Source: JBFMAI01 sp040755725 (lineage in GTDB: Bacteria; Planctomycetota; Phycisphaerae; UBA1845; Fen-1342). Taken from it: 64,000 nt of DNA. Within the stretch, counting starts at the first letter, position 1, and every line of letters starts with the position of its first letter. Positions 14,068-22,425 of this stretch are shown piece after piece. The notes beneath the pieces were generated by a model that saw only the letters and a list, made by a program, of their open reading frames with translations, was not told where the DNA came from and did not search any database. The translations under genes and the position numbers were made by a program. The DNA is taken from positions 1-64,000 of the forward strand of contig JBFMAI010000032.1 in NCBI GenBank assembly GCA_040755725.1, in the 5' to 3' direction.

Positions 14068-15252
14068 TCATTGGCCGGGCCCCGCCTCCAGCACCAGGAG
14101 GGTGATGTCGTCGGCCGGGTGGAGCGAGCCTTCCCGCCGGTCGAGGTGCTCCGCGACGGCGTGCAGGAAGTCGGCGGCGGACAGTGTGGCCCACTGCACG
14201 AGCTGGGTCGTGAAGGTCGGTCCGTCCGCCCGCTGGCCGCTCGGGACCACCAGGACATCCTCGATGCCGTCGGTATAGAGCACGACTTTCTCCGACGGCG
14301 CGAGCCGGACCCGCGCCTCTTCGAACTCAGCCGGGACGTCCGCCAGTCCGAGGAGGCTACCGCCGCTGCGAATCTCGGCGATCCGGCCGCCCGCGTGAAC
14401 ATGGAGCGGGTAGGGATGCCCCGCGCGGGCGAAAGTCAGCTCGGCGGTCCGCGTATCCAGGATGCCGTAGGCCGCGGTGACGAATTGCGAGTTCGGTAGG
14501 TGTTGGCGCAGCAGACACTGATGCAGGTTCTCCAGGGCCTCGGCCGGCCGAACGATCGTGTACGCGCTGCCCGCCACGCGTTTGGCCACCAGGGCCTGCC
14601 GCAGGAACATCGTCAGCAGGCCGGCCGCGACCCCGTGGCCCATCGCGTCCGCCACGAACAACCCGACGTGGTGCTCGTCGATGCGGAACGCGTCGTACAT
14701 GTCCCCGCTGACCCAGCTCGCTGGCCGGTAGAAGACCTCGAAGCGGTAGGGGGGTACCTGCGGCAGCTCGCGCGGGAGAAAGTCGTGCTGCAATCGGCCC
14801 GCCAGCCGCATCTCCTGGTCGATCTCGCCGAAGTGCCGATTGAGTTGCTCGCCCAACCGGTGAAGGTGCTGGAGTTCACGCTCCAGGCCCTTCAGCAGCG
14901 GAGCATAGCGCGCCAGCGTCCCGACCTTGCCGGCCACTTCGTCCAGACTGACACCGGGGTGGACCCACTCCACGAGGGGGCCACCGGCGGCACGCAGTTC
15001 CGGCGCGTCGCCGCAGACCACGGTGGGTACCCGGCGCTCGACGAGCTGCTGAAGCAGTTTCTCCAACTCGGCACTGCGGGCCGCCGCGGCTTCGGGTGCC
15101 ACGGCAATGACTGCCAGGTCGGCGGCCGGCTCGGGCTCCGGCGATATGCCGCGCAGCTCGCTGGCGATGCCGCGTTGCCTCAGGCGCTCGTACAGGGCGG
15201 CGGCCCGCGGGGAATCGGCGTCGAAGAGCACAACTTGGGGAGCGAAGCTCAT
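14068..15252 (-). CDS. PP2C-type Ser/Thr phosphatase with receiver-like N-terminus (RsbU/SpoIIE family)
   Basis: Length is 394 residues from ATG 15252. Residues 1-120 look like a degenerate receiver or CheY-like domain (QVVLFDADSPRAAALYERLR, then a VVCGDAPELR strand). A short coiled coil follows (LERELQHLHRLGEQLNRHF), and then the SpoIIE phosphatase domain. Metal ligands are all present: SGDMYDAF, ADAMGHGVAAGLL, YTDGIED and PADDITLLVL. Such proteins dephosphorylate anti-sigma-factor antagonists in partner-switching pathways. No antagonist or anti-sigma gene lies in the window, so the target is unknown. The N-terminal domain lacks a clear phospho-acceptor context and may act as a docking domain. 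Confidence 0.9.
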   Translation of the reverse strand: MSFAPQVVLFDADSPRAAALYERLRQRGIASELRGISPEPEPAADLAVIAVAPEAAAARSAELEKLLQQLVERRVPTVVCGDAPELRAAGGPLVEWVHPGVSLDEVAGKVGTLARYAPLLKGLERELQHLHRLGEQLNRHFGEIDQEMRLAGRLQHDFLPRELPQVPPYRFEVFYRPASWVSGDMYDAFRIDEHHVGLFVADAMGHGVAAGLLTMFLRQALVAKRVAGSAYTIVRPAEALENLHQCLLRQHLPNSQFVTAAYGILDTRTAELTFARAGHPYPLHVHAGGRIAEIRSGGSLLGLADVPAEFEEARVRLAPSEKVVLYTDGIEDVLVVPSGQRADGPTFTTQLVQWATLSAADFLHAVAEHLDRREGSLHPADDITLLVLEAGPGQ

Positions 15253-15725
15253 CCGGCCTCACGTAGCGTGGGTCCCGCCCGGGGGCAGGGCAGTCCCGTG
15301 GCCTCGAGACGGCGCGGCCCCGTCGCGGGTTCCTGGGGATGGATTCGTCCGAATAGGCAGCCGGCTTGATCTTGGGGCGCGGACTTCCCGCCGGGGGACC
15401 GGGGCGGAGCGCCCATGAGAACCCCGCGCGCCCGGGCATGGCCGGGCGTCCTGCCGCTTGGGTGGAGGGGCCTTGTTACCGGCCTTGGTGCAGTGAAACA
15501 AGGGCCGTTGGGGCATGTTTGTCACGATGGTCGCGGCGGTCGCGGCGGCAGGTCCGAGAAAGGCTTGACGCCCGAGCGGTTTGCTGCTTAGCTAACGGCG
15601 CGGGCCGACGGGGAGATCGTCCAGGCGCGGGGACGATCGCAGCGGGCTGCGCGGCAAGCCGCCCTCCACGGGTGAGCGCGTGGGACCGGTGCGAACGCCG
15701 CGTGCGACGGAGCCTGAAAGGCACG
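15253..15725. other. Intergenic region upstream of the CoA-dehydratase activase gene
   Basis: This 473-bp stretch separates divergent genes and must carry both promoters. The frame of the activase gene is open back to 15366, but that extension is without homology. No convincing gene or structured RNA is seen. The only promoter-like feature is TTGACG at 15565. Confidence 0.5.
15565..15593 (+). promoter_or_regulatory. Possible sigma-70-type promoter for the activase gene
   Basis: TTGACG (15565-15570) is followed after 17 bp by TTAGCT (15588-15593). The -35 match is good and the -10 match is weak. It sits 133 bp upstream of the ATG at 15726. This is inference only. Confidence 0.3.
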
Positions 15726-18700
15726 ATGAGTATCTATCTCGGGATCGACGTCGGCGCAGTCAGCGTAAAAGCGGCGCTCCTGCTGGCCCCGGCGGGTGTG
15801 CCCACCCTCTGGGAATCGCCGGGTGCCCAGGCCCGACTTCGCCGGCTGGATGCGCCGACCGGGGCGGCATGGGCCGTGCTGGTGCTGGCGCCGCGGCGAA
15901 CACGGGGACGACCCCTGGAGGCCGCGGCCCAGGTGCTGAGCGAAATCCAGGCGACCACGCCGCTGGAGCGGATCGTCGGCGTGGGCCTGACGGGCAGCGG
16001 GGCGGGGCTGGTGGCCGCGGCCTGGGGCGTCCCGACCTGCAACGAGTTTCAAGCCGCCACCCGGGCCATCAGCCTTCTGCACCCACAGGTCCGCACCGTG
16101 TTCGAAATCGGCGGCGAGTCCAGCCGCTACATCCGCTTGGCGCCCGATCCGGGCAGCGGCGTGCTGGGAATCGTGGACTATAGCGCCAACGGCGACTGCG
16201 CCGCCGGCACGGGGGCGTTTCTCGATCAGCAGGCCGGACGCCTGAAGTTCGCGGTCGAGGAGATCGGGCACATCGTTGACCAGGCGCAGCGCGCGGCCCA
16301 GATCGCCGGCCGGTGCAGCGTGTTTGCCAAGAGCGACATGATCCACGCCCAGCAGAAGGGCTACGCGCCGCCCGAAGTGCTGCGCGGGTTGTGCAACGCC
16401 GTCGCGACGAACTTCAAGGCGGCGGTGGTGCGCGGGCGCACGCCCGACCCGCCCGTTGCGTTGCTGGGGGGCGTGGCGGCGAACACGGCGGTGGTGCGCG
16501 GGCTGCGCGAGGTCTTTGAACTCAGCGCGGAGCAGCTCTTCGTGCCGCCCGCCGCGGAGTCGCTGCCCGCGGTGGGGGCCGCGCTGGCCGCGGCGGAGGC
16601 GCGGCGGCCGTTGCCGGCCGGGCGTCTGGCCGGGCTGGCGCAGGCCGCGTCGGCGAGTGACCGCGACGGGCGGGCGTTTCCCCGCGTGCGGCCGTTGAGC
16701 CTGGAAAACGTGAAGCTGCTGCGCGACCAGGTGCGACCGTACACCATGCCCACCGACGGGCGTTTGATTGACGCCTACCTGGGCCTCGATATCGGTTCCG
16801 TGGGAACGAAGCTGGTTCTGATCGACGACCGGGGCGACGTGATTCACTCGATCTTCACGCGCACCGAGGGCCGGCCGATCGAGGTCGTCACGCGCTGCCT
16901 GCGCGAGATGGAAGAGGCCGTCGGCTGGGCCGTCCGCGTGCGCGGCGTCGGAACGACCGGCAGTGGGCGTGAACTCATCGGCGAGCTGGTCGGTGCCGAC
17001 GCGATCACCGACGAGATCACGTGTCACAAGACGGGGGCGGCGTTCGTCGGCGACCGGCTGCTCGGTCGCCGCCCGGACACGATCTTCGAGATCGGCGGGC
17101 AGGACAGTAAGTACATCAGCTTGCAGGCCGAGCGGGCAGCGCCATCCAATACGAAGGGGGGGGAACAGGGAACGGGGAACCGGGAACAGGGAAAGGCGGA
17201 GGGCCGCGCTGCCGTCCCCACGTCCCCACGTCCCCATGTCCCCCCGCCCCCATGTTCCGACGCGGGCGAGTCCATTGTCGTCGATTTCACGATGAACGAA
17301 GCCTGCGCCGCGGGCACCGGCAGCTTCCTGGAGGAGCGGGCGGAAGAGCTTGGCGTGTCGATCAAGGGCGAGTTCTCGCAACTGGCCCTGAGCTCGCGGC
17401 AGCCGATCAAGCTGGGCGAGCGCTGCACGGTGTTCATGGAGCGCGACGTGAACACCTGCATGCAGCGCGGCGCCGCCCTTGCGGATGTCATCGCCGGCTT
17501 GGCCTATTCCGTTGTCCACAACTACATCAACCGCGTCGTCCGCGGCCGACACATCGGCGACTGCATCTTCTTTCAGGGCGGAACGGCCTACAACGATGCC
17601 GTGGCCGCCGCTTTCAGTATGGTCTGCAACAAGCCGATCATCGTCCCGCCCCACAACGCCGTGCTGGGAGCGATCGGGGCGGCGCTGCTGGCGCAGGAGA
17701 AGGTGGGGGCGACGGGCGGGGGCACGCGGTTCCGCGGCTACGACCTTTCGCAGGTGGACTACACGCTGCGCGAGTTCACGTGCAAAGGCTGCGGCAACCA
17801 GTGCTCGATCCAGGAGTTCAGCGTCCAGGGCGCCAAGACCTTCTGGGGCGACAAGTGCTCCGACCGCTTCCGCAAGCAGGTCAAGACCGACCGCCGGCCC
17901 GTGATTCCCGACCTGGTGGCCCTGCGCTGGGAGTTGTTGAACGCCGACGACACGCCCGCCGATCGGGCGGCCGACGCGGCGACGGGGGACCGGCGGCCCG
18001 CCGTCGGCATCCCGCTGGCGATGTACACCTGGGACTTGCTGCCCCTGTGGCGACGTTTCTTCCGCGACTGCGGTTTCAAGGTCGTGGTGTCGACGCCGAC
18101 GAACCGGCAGACGGTGCGGCAGGGTCTGGACACGTCGGTCGCTGAACCGTGCTTCCCCATCATTGTGGCCCACGGCCACGCGGTGGAGCTGCTCGACGCC
18201 GGCGTCAACTACCTCTGGGTGCCGAACATCCTGACCGCCGAGGAGCGTGTGCCCGACCTGGAGAGCTACGTCTGCCCCTGGGGGCAGACATTGCCGTTCG
18301 TGTTACGTCAAACGCCGCGCTTCCGCAGTTGGTCCGGCCGCGTCCTGTGCCCGACGGTCAGCTTCCAGCAGGGCATGGACGAAGTGCGGAAAGTGCTGGT
18401 CCGCGCGGTCAGGGAGCTGGGCGTCGCGGAGAAGACCGCACGGTCGGCGTTCGACGTCGGCCTGGCCGCGCTGCGCCGTTTCCAAACCGATTATCTCGCG
18501 GCGGGTCGCCAGGCGTTGGCCACCCTCGAGAAGACCGGCGAGCCCGGCATGGTCCTCGTCGGCCGGCCGTACAACATCCACGATACCGGCGTCAGCCTCG
18601 CCGTCGCCCGCAAGCTGCGGGACCAGTACGGCGTGAACGTGCTCCCCATCGACGCCTTGCCCGTCAAGGGCGTCGACGTCGGCAACATCTGCGACAACAT

Positions 18701-19031
18701 GTACTGGGCGTACGGGCGGCGGATTCTGGCGACCGGCAAGCTCGTCGCCCGCCATCCGAACCTCCACATCATCTATGTCACGAACTTCAAGTGCGGGCCC
18801 GACTCGTTCCTCAAGGGGTTCATCCGACCGGCGGCGCGCGGCAAGCCGTTCCTGACCCTCCAGTTCGACGGGCACTCCAACGACGCCGGCATGATGACGC
18901 GTTGCGAGGCCTACCTGGACAGCAAGGGAATCCTGCGATGGTGGAAACCGTGCAAGAGCCAACCGGCCGAGCGGGTCTCGCCGGTCGAACCCTCTACATC
19001 CCCCAAATGGCGTACGCCGGTGCCCGGCTGA
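15726..19031 (+). CDS. Acyl-CoA dehydratase activase (double BadF/BadG/BcrA ATPase + DUF2229)
   Basis: The protein has 1101 residues from ATG 15726 (MSIYLGIDVGAVSVKAAL). It contains two tandem ASKHA ATPase domains: the first with GIDVGAVSVK, VFEIGGESSRYI and GDCAAGTGAFLDQQ, the second with GLDIGSVGTKLV, IFEIGGQDSKYI and ACAAGTGSFLEE. The Cys in each CAAGTG motif and in RCSVF / RCTVF are the expected 4Fe-4S ligands. A Cys-rich segment (CKGCGNQCSIQ) leads into a DUF2229 region. These enzymes use ATP to drive low-potential electron transfer to 2-hydroxyacyl-CoA dehydratases or benzoyl-CoA reductases, but no such partner is encoded here. An insertion of about 40 residues (NREQGKAEGRAAVPTSPRP in its middle) splits the second ATPase domain. 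The 3' end overlaps the next gene by 94 bp. Confidence 0.88.
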   Translation: MSIYLGIDVGAVSVKAALLLAPAGVPTLWESPGAQARLRRLDAPTGAAWAVLVLAPRRTRGRPLEAAAQVLSEIQATTPLERIVGVGLTGSGAGLVAAAWGVPTCNEFQAATRAISLLHPQVRTVFEIGGESSRYIRLAPDPGSGVLGIVDYSANGDCAAGTGAFLDQQAGRLKFAVEEIGHIVDQAQRAAQIAGRCSVFAKSDMIHAQQKGYAPPEVLRGLCNAVATNFKAAVVRGRTPDPPVALLGGVAANTAVVRGLREVFELSAEQLFVPPAAESLPAVGAALAAAEARRPLPAGRLAGLAQAASASDRDGRAFPRVRPLSLENVKLLRDQVRPYTMPTDGRLIDAYLGLDIGSVGTKLVLIDDRGDVIHSIFTRTEGRPIEVVTRCLREMEEAVGWAVRVRGVGTTGSGRELIGELVGADAITDEITCHKTGAAFVGDRLLGRRPDTIFEIGGQDSKYISLQAERAAPSNTKGGEQGTGNREQGKAEGRAAVPTSPRPHVPPPPCSDAGESIVVDFTMNEACAAGTGSFLEERAEELGVSIKGEFSQLALSSRQPIKLGERCTVFMERDVNTCMQRGAALADVIAGLAYSVVHNYINRVVRGRHIGDCIFFQGGTAYNDAVAAAFSMVCNKPIIVPPHNAVLGAIGAALLAQEKVGATGGGTRFRGYDLSQVDYTLREFTCKGCGNQCSIQEFSVQGAKTFWGDKCSDRFRKQVKTDRRPVIPDLVALRWELLNADDTPADRAADAATGDRRPAVGIPLAMYTWDLLPLWRRFFRDCGFKVVVSTPTNRQTVRQGLDTSVAEPCFPIIVAHGHAVELLDAGVNYLWVPNILTAEERVPDLESYVCPWGQTLPFVLRQTPRFRSWSGRVLCPTVSFQQGMDEVRKVLVRAVRELGVAEKTARSAFDVGLAALRRFQTDYLAAGRQALATLEKTGEPGMVLVGRPYNIHDTGVSLAVARKLRDQYGVNVLPIDALPVKGVDVGNICDNMYWAYGRRILATGKLVARHPNLHIIYVTNFKCGPDSFLKGFIRPAARGKPFLTLQFDGHSNDAGMMTRCEAYLDSKGILRWWKPCKSQPAERVSPVEPSTSPKWRTPVPG
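17151..17271. repeat. Low-complexity intergenic-type repeat inserted in the second ATPase domain
   Basis: A GGGAACAGGGAACGGGGAAC-type tract followed by CCCCACGTCCCCATGTCCCC-type units is read in frame. It sits between KYISLQ and VVDFTMNEACAAGTG, two blocks that are contiguous in the family. The strand-asymmetric words are typical of non-coding repeats. Confidence 0.75.
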
Positions 19032-20236
19032 TGGCCGCGGCCTTCCGCTCGGTCGGCATCGACGCCCACGCCACGCCCGACTCCGACGAGCGCACGCTGG
19101 AGCTCGGCGGGCTGCACAGCAGCGGCGAAGAGTGTCTGCCGCACAAGGTCACGCTGGGCGATTTTCTCAAGATTTGCCGGGCGCCGGGGGCCGACCCGCG
19201 GAAGCTGGCGTTCTTCATGCCGCGGGCGCCCGGGCCGTGCCGCTTCGGGCAGTATGCGCCCTACCTCCGGCAGGTCCTGGACCAGGAGGGCTTCCAGGAC
19301 GTGGTCGTGTTCTCGCCCAACAGCAACGACGGCTATGACGGCATCGGCGCGCACGCCGCCGAGATGGTCCGCACCGCCTGGCTGGCGATCGTCTGCGGCG
19401 ACTTGTGCCTGCGCTTCCTGCTAAAGACGCGGCCGTACGAGACGACGGCGGGCGCCGCCGACGCGGCCTATCGTCAGGCCGTCGAGGATTTCGGCGGGGT
19501 GCTGGCGGAGCCGGGGCTTGACACCAACGACCGGGTTGCCCGACTCACGCAGGTCGTCCGCCGCACGCGCGACCGTTTCCGCGCCATCCCCGCGCGATAC
19601 GTCAGGGGCCGCCCGCTCATCGGCGTCGTCGGCGAGATCTACTGCCGCCTCAACACGTTCAGCAACGAGGACGCGGTGCGGCGGATCGAGAAGCTCGGCG
19701 GGGAGTGCTGGCTGTCGGACATCAGCGAGTGGGTCTGGTATACAAACTGGTGCCGCCAGACGGAGTGGGCCCAGGCCCGCGGGCGTGCGAACCTCGGCTA
19801 TTGGGGTTTGAAGCTGAAGGCGTACGTGCAACAGCAGTACGAACGGACGCTGCTGGCACCGGTTGTGGAGGAATTCCGCGGCTACGAGGAGCCGCACGAT
19901 GTCCGCGTCGTGCTGGACTACTCGGAGCCGTATCTGCCGGCCGCCGGCGCCCTCGGCGAGATGACGCTGAGCGTCGGCAAGGCGGTGTACCTGTATCACA
20001 AGGGGGCCGACGGGATCATCGACATCAGCCCGTTCACCTGTATGAACGGCATCGCCAGCGAGGCGGTGTACCCCGCCGTCAGCGCCGATCACGACGAACT
20101 GCCCATCCGCTCGCTGTACTTCGACAAGGTCGGCGGGCACATCGATCGGGACCTGGAGATCTTCCTGGACCTCGCCCGGGCGTACCAGCGGCGCAAGCGA
20201 CGCCCCCGCGTCTACCCGGCGTATTTCAGTGCCTAG
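18938..20236 (+). CDS. DUF2229-type CoA-dehydratase activase-related protein (C-terminal part)
   Basis: Length is 432 residues from ATG 18938, which has AAGGGA about eight bases upstream. It begins with LAGRTLYIPQMAYAGARLMAAA and GGLHSSGEECLPHKVTLGDFL, then PGPCRFGQYAPY, GVVGEIYCRLNTFSN and SPFTCMNGI. Together these match the C-terminal, HgdB-like half of large CoA activase proteins. Cys residues in EECLP, GPCRFG and FTCMN are conserved-looking Fe-S ligands. The gene starts inside the end of the upstream activase in the -1 frame. It is either a translationally coupled separate subunit or the broken-off end of a single polypeptide of about 1500 residues. Its function is tied to the activase in either case. 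Confidence 0.85.
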   Translation: MVETVQEPTGRAGLAGRTLYIPQMAYAGARLMAAAFRSVGIDAHATPDSDERTLELGGLHSSGEECLPHKVTLGDFLKICRAPGADPRKLAFFMPRAPGPCRFGQYAPYLRQVLDQEGFQDVVVFSPNSNDGYDGIGAHAAEMVRTAWLAIVCGDLCLRFLLKTRPYETTAGAADAAYRQAVEDFGGVLAEPGLDTNDRVARLTQVVRRTRDRFRAIPARYVRGRPLIGVVGEIYCRLNTFSNEDAVRRIEKLGGECWLSDISEWVWYTNWCRQTEWAQARGRANLGYWGLKLKAYVQQQYERTLLAPVVEEFRGYEEPHDVRVVLDYSEPYLPAAGALGEMTLSVGKAVYLYHKGADGIIDISPFTCMNGIASEAVYPAVSADHDELPIRSLYFDKVGGHIDRDLEIFLDLARAYQRRKRRPRVYPAYFSA

Positions 20237-20558
20237 CCCGCATATTTCATGAGTGTTGAGCAACTCGGTGCGCAGGCACGGGGTGTGCCGCGCAGCGCGC
20301 CGGGCCGGGTCATTTACGGTCTCGGGCGCAACCGCCCCCTACCCCCAACGACCAGCGGGTTGTGATAGGGTCAATTGGGGGCGGGCCGGAGCGCGTACGG
20401 CGTGTGGAGCGTAAGCGCTCGACCAAGGGCGGGTTGACGGCGTGCGGCTGACGGCCGGGGGGGCAGGGGGCGAGGATCTACGCTGCGGATTGAACGGGGT
20501 CTGGGATGGCAGGGTCGAAGGTGTGCGTCGAGCGAACCGCGCCCCAGGCGGAGCCGGT

Positions 20559-21005
20559 TCAGCGACGCGCTGCGGATCCGCTTTCTGCGAGGGACCCGTC
20601 GACAGACGGGGTGAGCTGCCGTTTCTGCCACTGGTCCGGCAGCCACTCGTCGAGTTGGCTGACAGGCGTGCTGGGCAGGTTGGCCAGCGGGTCAGGTAGG
20701 CCTGCGGATTGATCTCGTGCCGGCGACACGTGCTGGTCAGGCTGCTGAGGATCGCGGCGGTCTCGCCGCCGCCGCGGCGGGTCGGGGTCGTCCTCCTCCG
20801 GCGGCGCTGCGGCGGGCGGTGTCAGCGCGTCGCCGAACAGCCGCCCTTGGCCCGGATCGTCAACCCGCTTCTCGCTGCGCCGACCGAACAGCATCCGCTT
20901 CAGGTATTCATTCTCCTGCCGCAGACGCGTCACCAAGGCTTGCAGCTCCGCGACATCGGCGGGCAGTTCAGCAGGCCGGATCGGACTACTCGGGGGGGAT
21001 TTCAA
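20559..21005 (-). pseudogene. tnpC: IS66 transposase TnpC remnant (internal deletion plus frameshift)
   Basis: The first 60 or so residues carry the IS66 TnpC leucine-zipper start (ELQALVTRLRQENEYLKRML, FGRRSEKR, GQGRLFG). After the Pro-rich RRRRD the sequence jumps to the C-terminal end of TnpC. In one frame this reads ILSSLTSTCRRHEINPQAYL and in the other LANLPSTPVSQLDEWLPDQW. So the whole catalytic centre has been deleted and the remnant is also frameshifted. It cannot be active. It lies downstream of tnpB and ends near the IS end. Confidence 0.85.
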
Positions 21006-21030
21006 AGACGGGAGACTCGCTCAGGGAAGA

Positions 21031-21051
21031 CCACAGTCATCCTGACTGTGG
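21031..21051. repeat. Hairpin between tnpB and tnpC
   Basis: CCACAGTCA TCC TGACTGTGG forms a perfect 9-bp stem with a 3-nt loop in the 108-bp gap between IS66 tnpB and the tnpC remnant. It could act on transcription of tnpC. No T tract follows. Confidence 0.5.
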
Positions 21052-21113
21052 TGAGCCTCTTATACCAACTCTGGAAAGGATGTCAAGAGCCACAGTGCAG
21101 AAGCGCCAGCCAA

Positions 21114-21476
21114 TCAGGCCATTTTCTGCGGCTGCCAGCGCGGCCGCCGCCGCGCGTGCGCCAGGTCGATCCCTTCGAGGATCAGCGCCAGCTCCGCCGC
21201 TTCCAACTCGGCCCGTGCCCGCCCCGCCTGCGCGAACGCCGCCAGCCGGAACACGCCCTTCTCCAACCGCTTGTAATACAGACACAGGCCGCTGCGGTCC
21301 CACAGCAGGATCTTCGTCCGGTTGCGCCGCCGATTGAAAAACACGAACAGGTGACCCGAGAGCGGATCTTCCCGCAGTACCTCCCGCGTCAGCGCCGCCA
21401 GCCCGTCCAGGCGGCAACGCATGTCCGCCGGCGGCAGCGCGACGAAGATCCGCACCGTGGGCGGCAACGTCAACAT
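21114..21476 (-). CDS. tnpB: IS66 accessory protein TnpB
   Basis: The 120 residues from ATG 21476 are full family length. Signature sequence is visible: VRIFVALPPADMRCRLDGLA, DPLSGHLFVFFNRRRNRTKI and WDRSGLCLYYKRLEKGVF. TnpB is required for IS66 transposition but is not the DDE transposase. It overlaps the end of tnpA by 7 bp. Because tnpC is wrecked, the element can move only with help from another copy. Confidence 0.9.
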   Translation of the reverse strand: MLTLPPTVRIFVALPPADMRCRLDGLAALTREVLREDPLSGHLFVFFNRRRNRTKILLWDRSGLCLYYKRLEKGVFRLAAFAQAGRARAELEAAELALILEGIDLAHARRRPRWQPQKMA

Positions 21477-21886
21477 GCCGCGGCTCGGCCAACGCCGCAC
21501 GCTGGGCCCCCTGCGGCCGTGCCCAACGCCTGTACCAGCCGCGCCACCCGCTCCGGATCAAAATCAGCCGGCAGACGCAGGCACACGCGGTCCGGTAGCA
21601 CCAGCTCGTAGCCGCCGGAAGGCGGCACGAGCGAACCGGCGCCCCATGCGGTCGCGGAAGATGACCTGCAGGGCAGCGCTACTTCCACAAACCTAGTGCG
21701 CCCAGCAAGACCAGTCCGGCGCGCCGGCCGCCCTTCGCCGGCGGCGTCCCGCTCCTGGAGCCGGCGCTTCCACCAGGCCAGGTTCACGGCCTTGAGCCCC
21801 CGCCGCCGACAGAACTCCGCCTGACTCAGGCCGCTCCGTGCCCACGCGCCCAGCAACCGCCGCCAATACGCCGAACGCTCCGACAT
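21470..21886 (-). CDS. tnpA: IS66 accessory protein TnpA
   Basis: The 138 residues start at ATG 21886 (MSERSAYWRRLLGAWARSG). A helix-turn-helix follows (LSQAEFCRRRGLKAVNLAWW), characteristic of IS66 Orf1, and the C-terminal end is basic and Pro/Gly-rich. The frame is open further upstream (to 22009) but runs out of the IS there. It is the first gene of the IS, and its stop overlaps the start of tnpB. Confidence 0.85.
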   Translation of the reverse strand: MSERSAYWRRLLGAWARSGLSQAEFCRRRGLKAVNLAWWKRRLQERDAAGEGRPARRTGLAGRTRFVEVALPCRSSSATAWGAGSLVPPSGGYELVLPDRVCLRLPADFDPERVARLVQALGTAAGGPACGVGRAAAC

Positions 21887-21978
21887 GCCGCACCTCCGGC
21901 GACATCGTCGCAAATCATTCGTCGAGCGCTCACGAAGGCGCAACCGGCGCCCGGCTGCTTGCCCAGGCAATCCTCCAC

Positions 21979-22425
21979 CTAGGGGTCGAAGGGAACATCG
22001 GACGCGCACCGGAATACGTCATATTGGCGCCCGCCGTCGCTTGCCAAACCGAGGAAGACGTTGAGCAGCCTGGTGCTCGCGGCCCACTCCCCACCGGCGG
22101 CGACCCGCCCCGCCCAGACGTCGGTTACGCCGTCCGAGCCGCCGAAATCGAAGAAGCCGTCCGTGTGGTCCACGTTAGTGTCGGCCAGCGGATGGGCCGG
22201 AATGAGCACCCCCGAGCGGTCCTCGACGGAGTAGGCCGCTGAGGCGCTGGCCAACGATCGCAGGTTACTGAGGCAGACCGTGCCCGCGGCCCGCTGCCGG
22301 GCCACCCGAAGCGACGGCAGGGACAGCCCGAGCAACATCGCCACGACCCCCACGACGACCAGCAGTTCGAGGACTGTGAAGCCCCACCGGACCACCGGCT
22401 CCCACCTCGCTCGCCGCCCCAACAT
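21979..22425 (-). CDS. Type IV pilin-like / pseudopilin protein, short
   Basis: The proposed start ATG 22425 gives 148 residues. A short basic leader (MLGRRARWEPVVRWG) is followed by the prepilin peptidase motif G|FTVLE and a hydrophobic helix (LLVVVGVVAMLLGLSLP), with the Glu at position 5 of the mature protein. The rest (CLSNLRSLASASAAYS, GVLIPAHPLADTN, YDVFRCASDVPFDP) resembles planctomycete pseudopilins of the H-X9-DG / DUF1559-like class, which are usually 200-300 residues. The protein stops shortly after the CASD motif and only 45 bp from the IS66 end. The 3' part may have been lost with the IS insertion. Confidence 0.7.
   Translation of the reverse strand: MLGRRARWEPVVRWGFTVLELLVVVGVVAMLLGLSLPSLRVARQRAAGTVCLSNLRSLASASAAYSVEDRSGVLIPAHPLADTNVDHTDGFFDFGGSDGVTDVWAGRVAAGGEWAASTRLLNVFLGLASDGGRQYDVFRCASDVPFDP

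Larger units (their letters stand above)
20411..21933 (-). mobile_element. IS66-family element, decayed
   Basis: The ends are imperfect inverted repeats: GTAAGCGCTCGACCAAGG starting at 20411 and, on the other strand, GTGAGCGCTCGACGAATG starting at 21933 (14 of 18 identical). Inside, on the minus strand, are tnpA, tnpB and a collapsed tnpC, which is the IS66 order. The element is about 1.5 kb, whereas complete copies are about 2.5 kb, because most of tnpC is gone. The eight bases outside each end (TGTGGAGC and GAAGGCGC) do not match, so no target duplication is visible. Confidence 0.85.

Noticed and set aside
15588..18179. 863-residue minus-strand reading frame opposite the activase gene
   Set aside because: The opposite strand encodes well-conserved ATPase motifs; this frame shows only composition-driven His/Arg/Gln-rich sequence.
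18938..19031. Canonical -1 slippery heptamer in the activase overlap
   Set aside because: No X XXY YYZ heptamer in the zero frame was found; the C5-A3 run does not fit the canonical form, so programmed frameshifting is not claimed.
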